Below, piece after piece: positions 63,053 to 64,000 of a stretch of DNA of 64,000 nucleotides. Source of the stretch: Streptomyces sp. 378 (GTDB lineage: Bacteria; Actinomycetota; Actinomycetes; Streptomycetales; Streptomycetaceae); NCBI RefSeq assembly GCF_030124145.1, contig NZ_JASKMS010000014.1, positions 62,001-126,000 on the forward strand, read 5' to 3'. Made by a program: the position numbers and the translations under genes. The notes under the pieces are model-generated. The model did no database searches, was not told where the DNA came from, and was given only the letters and a program-made list of their open reading frames with translations. The stretch's first letter is position 1; every line of letters begins with the position of its first letter.

Positions 63053-63865
63053 TCAACAGGCTCCAGGTCGGTACACCCGGCGGGCGGTGAAGGCCGCCAC
63101 GGCGTCGTAGGAAGGCGTCGCACCCGTCGGTGTCCGGCCGGCTCGCAGGTCCGCCATCGCCTCCAGGGCCGCGCCCAGCGCCCGCCGGTACAGCAGCGAA
63201 CCGAGGCTGACGCGGTGTACGCCCGCGTCGGCGAGGTGCGCGACGGACGGGCCGCCGGGCGAGTAGAGGACGTTGAGGGGCACGTCCAGGTGGCGCACCA
63301 GCGCCTCGATCGCCCGCAGGTCGGTGAGGCCGGGGACGAACACCCCGTCCGCGCCCGCCTGCCGGTAGGTGTCCAGGCGCGCGAGGGTGCCGTCGCCGTC
63401 GCCCAGCCAGTGGGTGTCGGTGCGGGCGTTGACGAACAGGCCGGGAGCGGCCTGCTTGACCGCCTCGATCTTCGCCGCGTGCCGGGCGGCCGGTCCGAGC
63501 CCGTCCTCCAGGTTGATGCCGACCGCCCCGACCGCGTACAGCTCCCGAGCGAACTCCCCCACCTCGTCCGGATCGTCGCTGAATCCGCCCTCCGCGTCGA
63601 CGGACAGCAGGAACGGTCCGGACCCCAGGGCCACGGCGAGCCGCAGCGTCTCCTCGCGGGTGGCCGCCGCCCCGTCGGGCAGTCCCGCGGCCGCGGCGAC
63701 GCCCAGGCTCGTCGTCCCGATGGCCGGGTGGCCCTGCTCCGCGAGGGCCCGGGCGGACGCGTGATCCCAGGCGTTGGGCAGGAGCAGGGGCTGCCCGGCG
63801 TGGTGGAGGGCGGCGAAGGCGGTCACGGACCGGCTGGACGGCGTCTGCCGCGGATCTGCGCTCAT
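63053..63865 (-). CDS. Isocitrate lyase/PEP mutase family enzyme
   Basis: 270 residues of TIM-barrel ICL/PEPM superfamily: LLPNAWDHASARALAEQGHP, GTTSLGVAAAAGLPDG, SVDAEGGFSDDPDEV (Mg-binding Asp/Glu), INLEDG and NARTDTHW. The loop that carries the catalytic KKCGH motif in isocitrate lyase is absent, placing it with the phosphonomutase/oxaloacetate-hydrolase-like members. The reaction cannot be specified. The ATG at 63865 fits homology. Confidence 0.85.
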   Translation of the reverse strand: MSADPRQTPSSRSVTAFAALHHAGQPLLLPNAWDHASARALAEQGHPAIGTTSLGVAAAAGLPDGAAATREETLRLAVALGSGPFLLSVDAEGGFSDDPDEVGEFARELYAVGAVGINLEDGLGPAARHAAKIEAVKQAAPGLFVNARTDTHWLGDGDGTLARLDTYRQAGADGVFVPGLTDLRAIEALVRHLDVPLNVLYSPGGPSVAHLADAGVHRVSLGSLLYRRALGAALEAMADLRAGRTPTGATPSYDAVAAFTARRVYRPGAC

Positions 63866-63942
63866 GCCGCCATGCTGGGCCCGGCTCGCTTCGGTGCGGA
63901 CCGAACCATGGCGGCCGTGGGCGAACCCGGCCGGTCATGACG

Positions 63943-64000
63943 TCAGTCGACGGTCACACCGGCCCCGTCCAGCCGGACCCGCACCCGGGGCCCCTCGCTC
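63943..64000 (-). CDS. C-terminal end of a gene entering from the right edge
   Basis: An open frame reading GPRVRVRLDGAGVTVD then stop, entering from beyond the window. Too short to identify; the periodic Val/Arg suggests a beta-strand end. It would be transcribed with the PEP mutase-family gene 77 nt downstream. Confidence 0.4.
   Translation of the reverse strand, partial: SEGPRVRVRLDGAGVTVD

Overview
The window is very GC-rich, gene-dense actinobacterial DNA that reads as Streptomyces. The evidence is the codon bias, frequent GTG starts, many ATGA/GTGA gene overlaps, Streptomyces-type families (DUF3040, DUF2637, DUF456, a STAS-ANTAR fusion, a sigma-like protein fused to CBM2, an alditol oxidase very like AldO) and a DtxR/DmdR-type iron box. 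I see no tRNA, rRNA, CRISPR array, prophage or intact insertion sequence.

Layout, left end. The minus strand opens with the proton-translocating transhydrogenase (pntA, pntB cut by the edge), followed by a plus-strand 14-TM drug exporter (3050-4660). A tightly coupled minus-strand operon (4703-13116) encodes only the membrane arm of complex I, in the order NuoA, an unusual His-rich protein, NuoH, J, K, L, M, N. There is no NuoE/F/G/I and no normal NuoB, C or D. The His-rich protein looks like a degenerate NuoB-like head joined to a degenerate NuoD-like tail by a linker with 26 His in 103 residues. Divergent from it is a copper cluster (13227-17405): a CopZ-like chaperone, a secreted His-rich protein, a second atypical HMA protein and the CopA ATPase. 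Three near-identical CsoR-like operators serve it, one lying in the nuoA/copZ gap.

Middle. 17622-22272 holds cell-envelope and sugar functions: a pyruvyl-transferase-like protein, glycosyltransferase 2, a GmhB-like HAD phosphatase and a lipoprotein polysaccharide deacetylase behind a 26-bp palindrome. 22323-31009 is a purine catabolism block: XdhC, an NCS2 purine permease, the three-subunit xanthine dehydrogenase and a divergent PucR regulator. 31150-41707 is mixed: a GntR regulator, an iron-regulated FhuF-type reductase, DUF2637, an RsbW-like kinase, an XRE regulator with an extracellular domain, and a PP2C-like protein that has lost catalytic Asp residues. 41711-48078 has alkylation repair (Ogt, Ada/AlkA), RsgA with a candidate 22-residue leader ORF, a sigma-like/zinc-finger/CBM2 fusion and an unusual radical SAM protein.

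Right end. 48211-50655 carries a 2-hydroxyacid dehydrogenase and an alditol oxidase. 50786-52074 carries two small regulators. 52312-59808 is a galactoside operon: ROK repressor, ABC binding protein, two permeases and a GH2 beta-galactosidase, with a shared motif before both the repressor and the transport genes. 59925-61300 is a decay zone: an ABC exporter locus and an MFS gene have each lost their middles. A secreted phosphodiesterase-like protein with a jacalin-like tail and a PEP mutase-family enzyme close the window.

The strongest candidate for something undescribed is the membrane-arm-only Nuo complex. Its quinone-contact loops in NuoH and NuoA are degenerate and it carries a metal-binding-looking junction subunit. 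All identifications are from reading the sequence; no database search was run.
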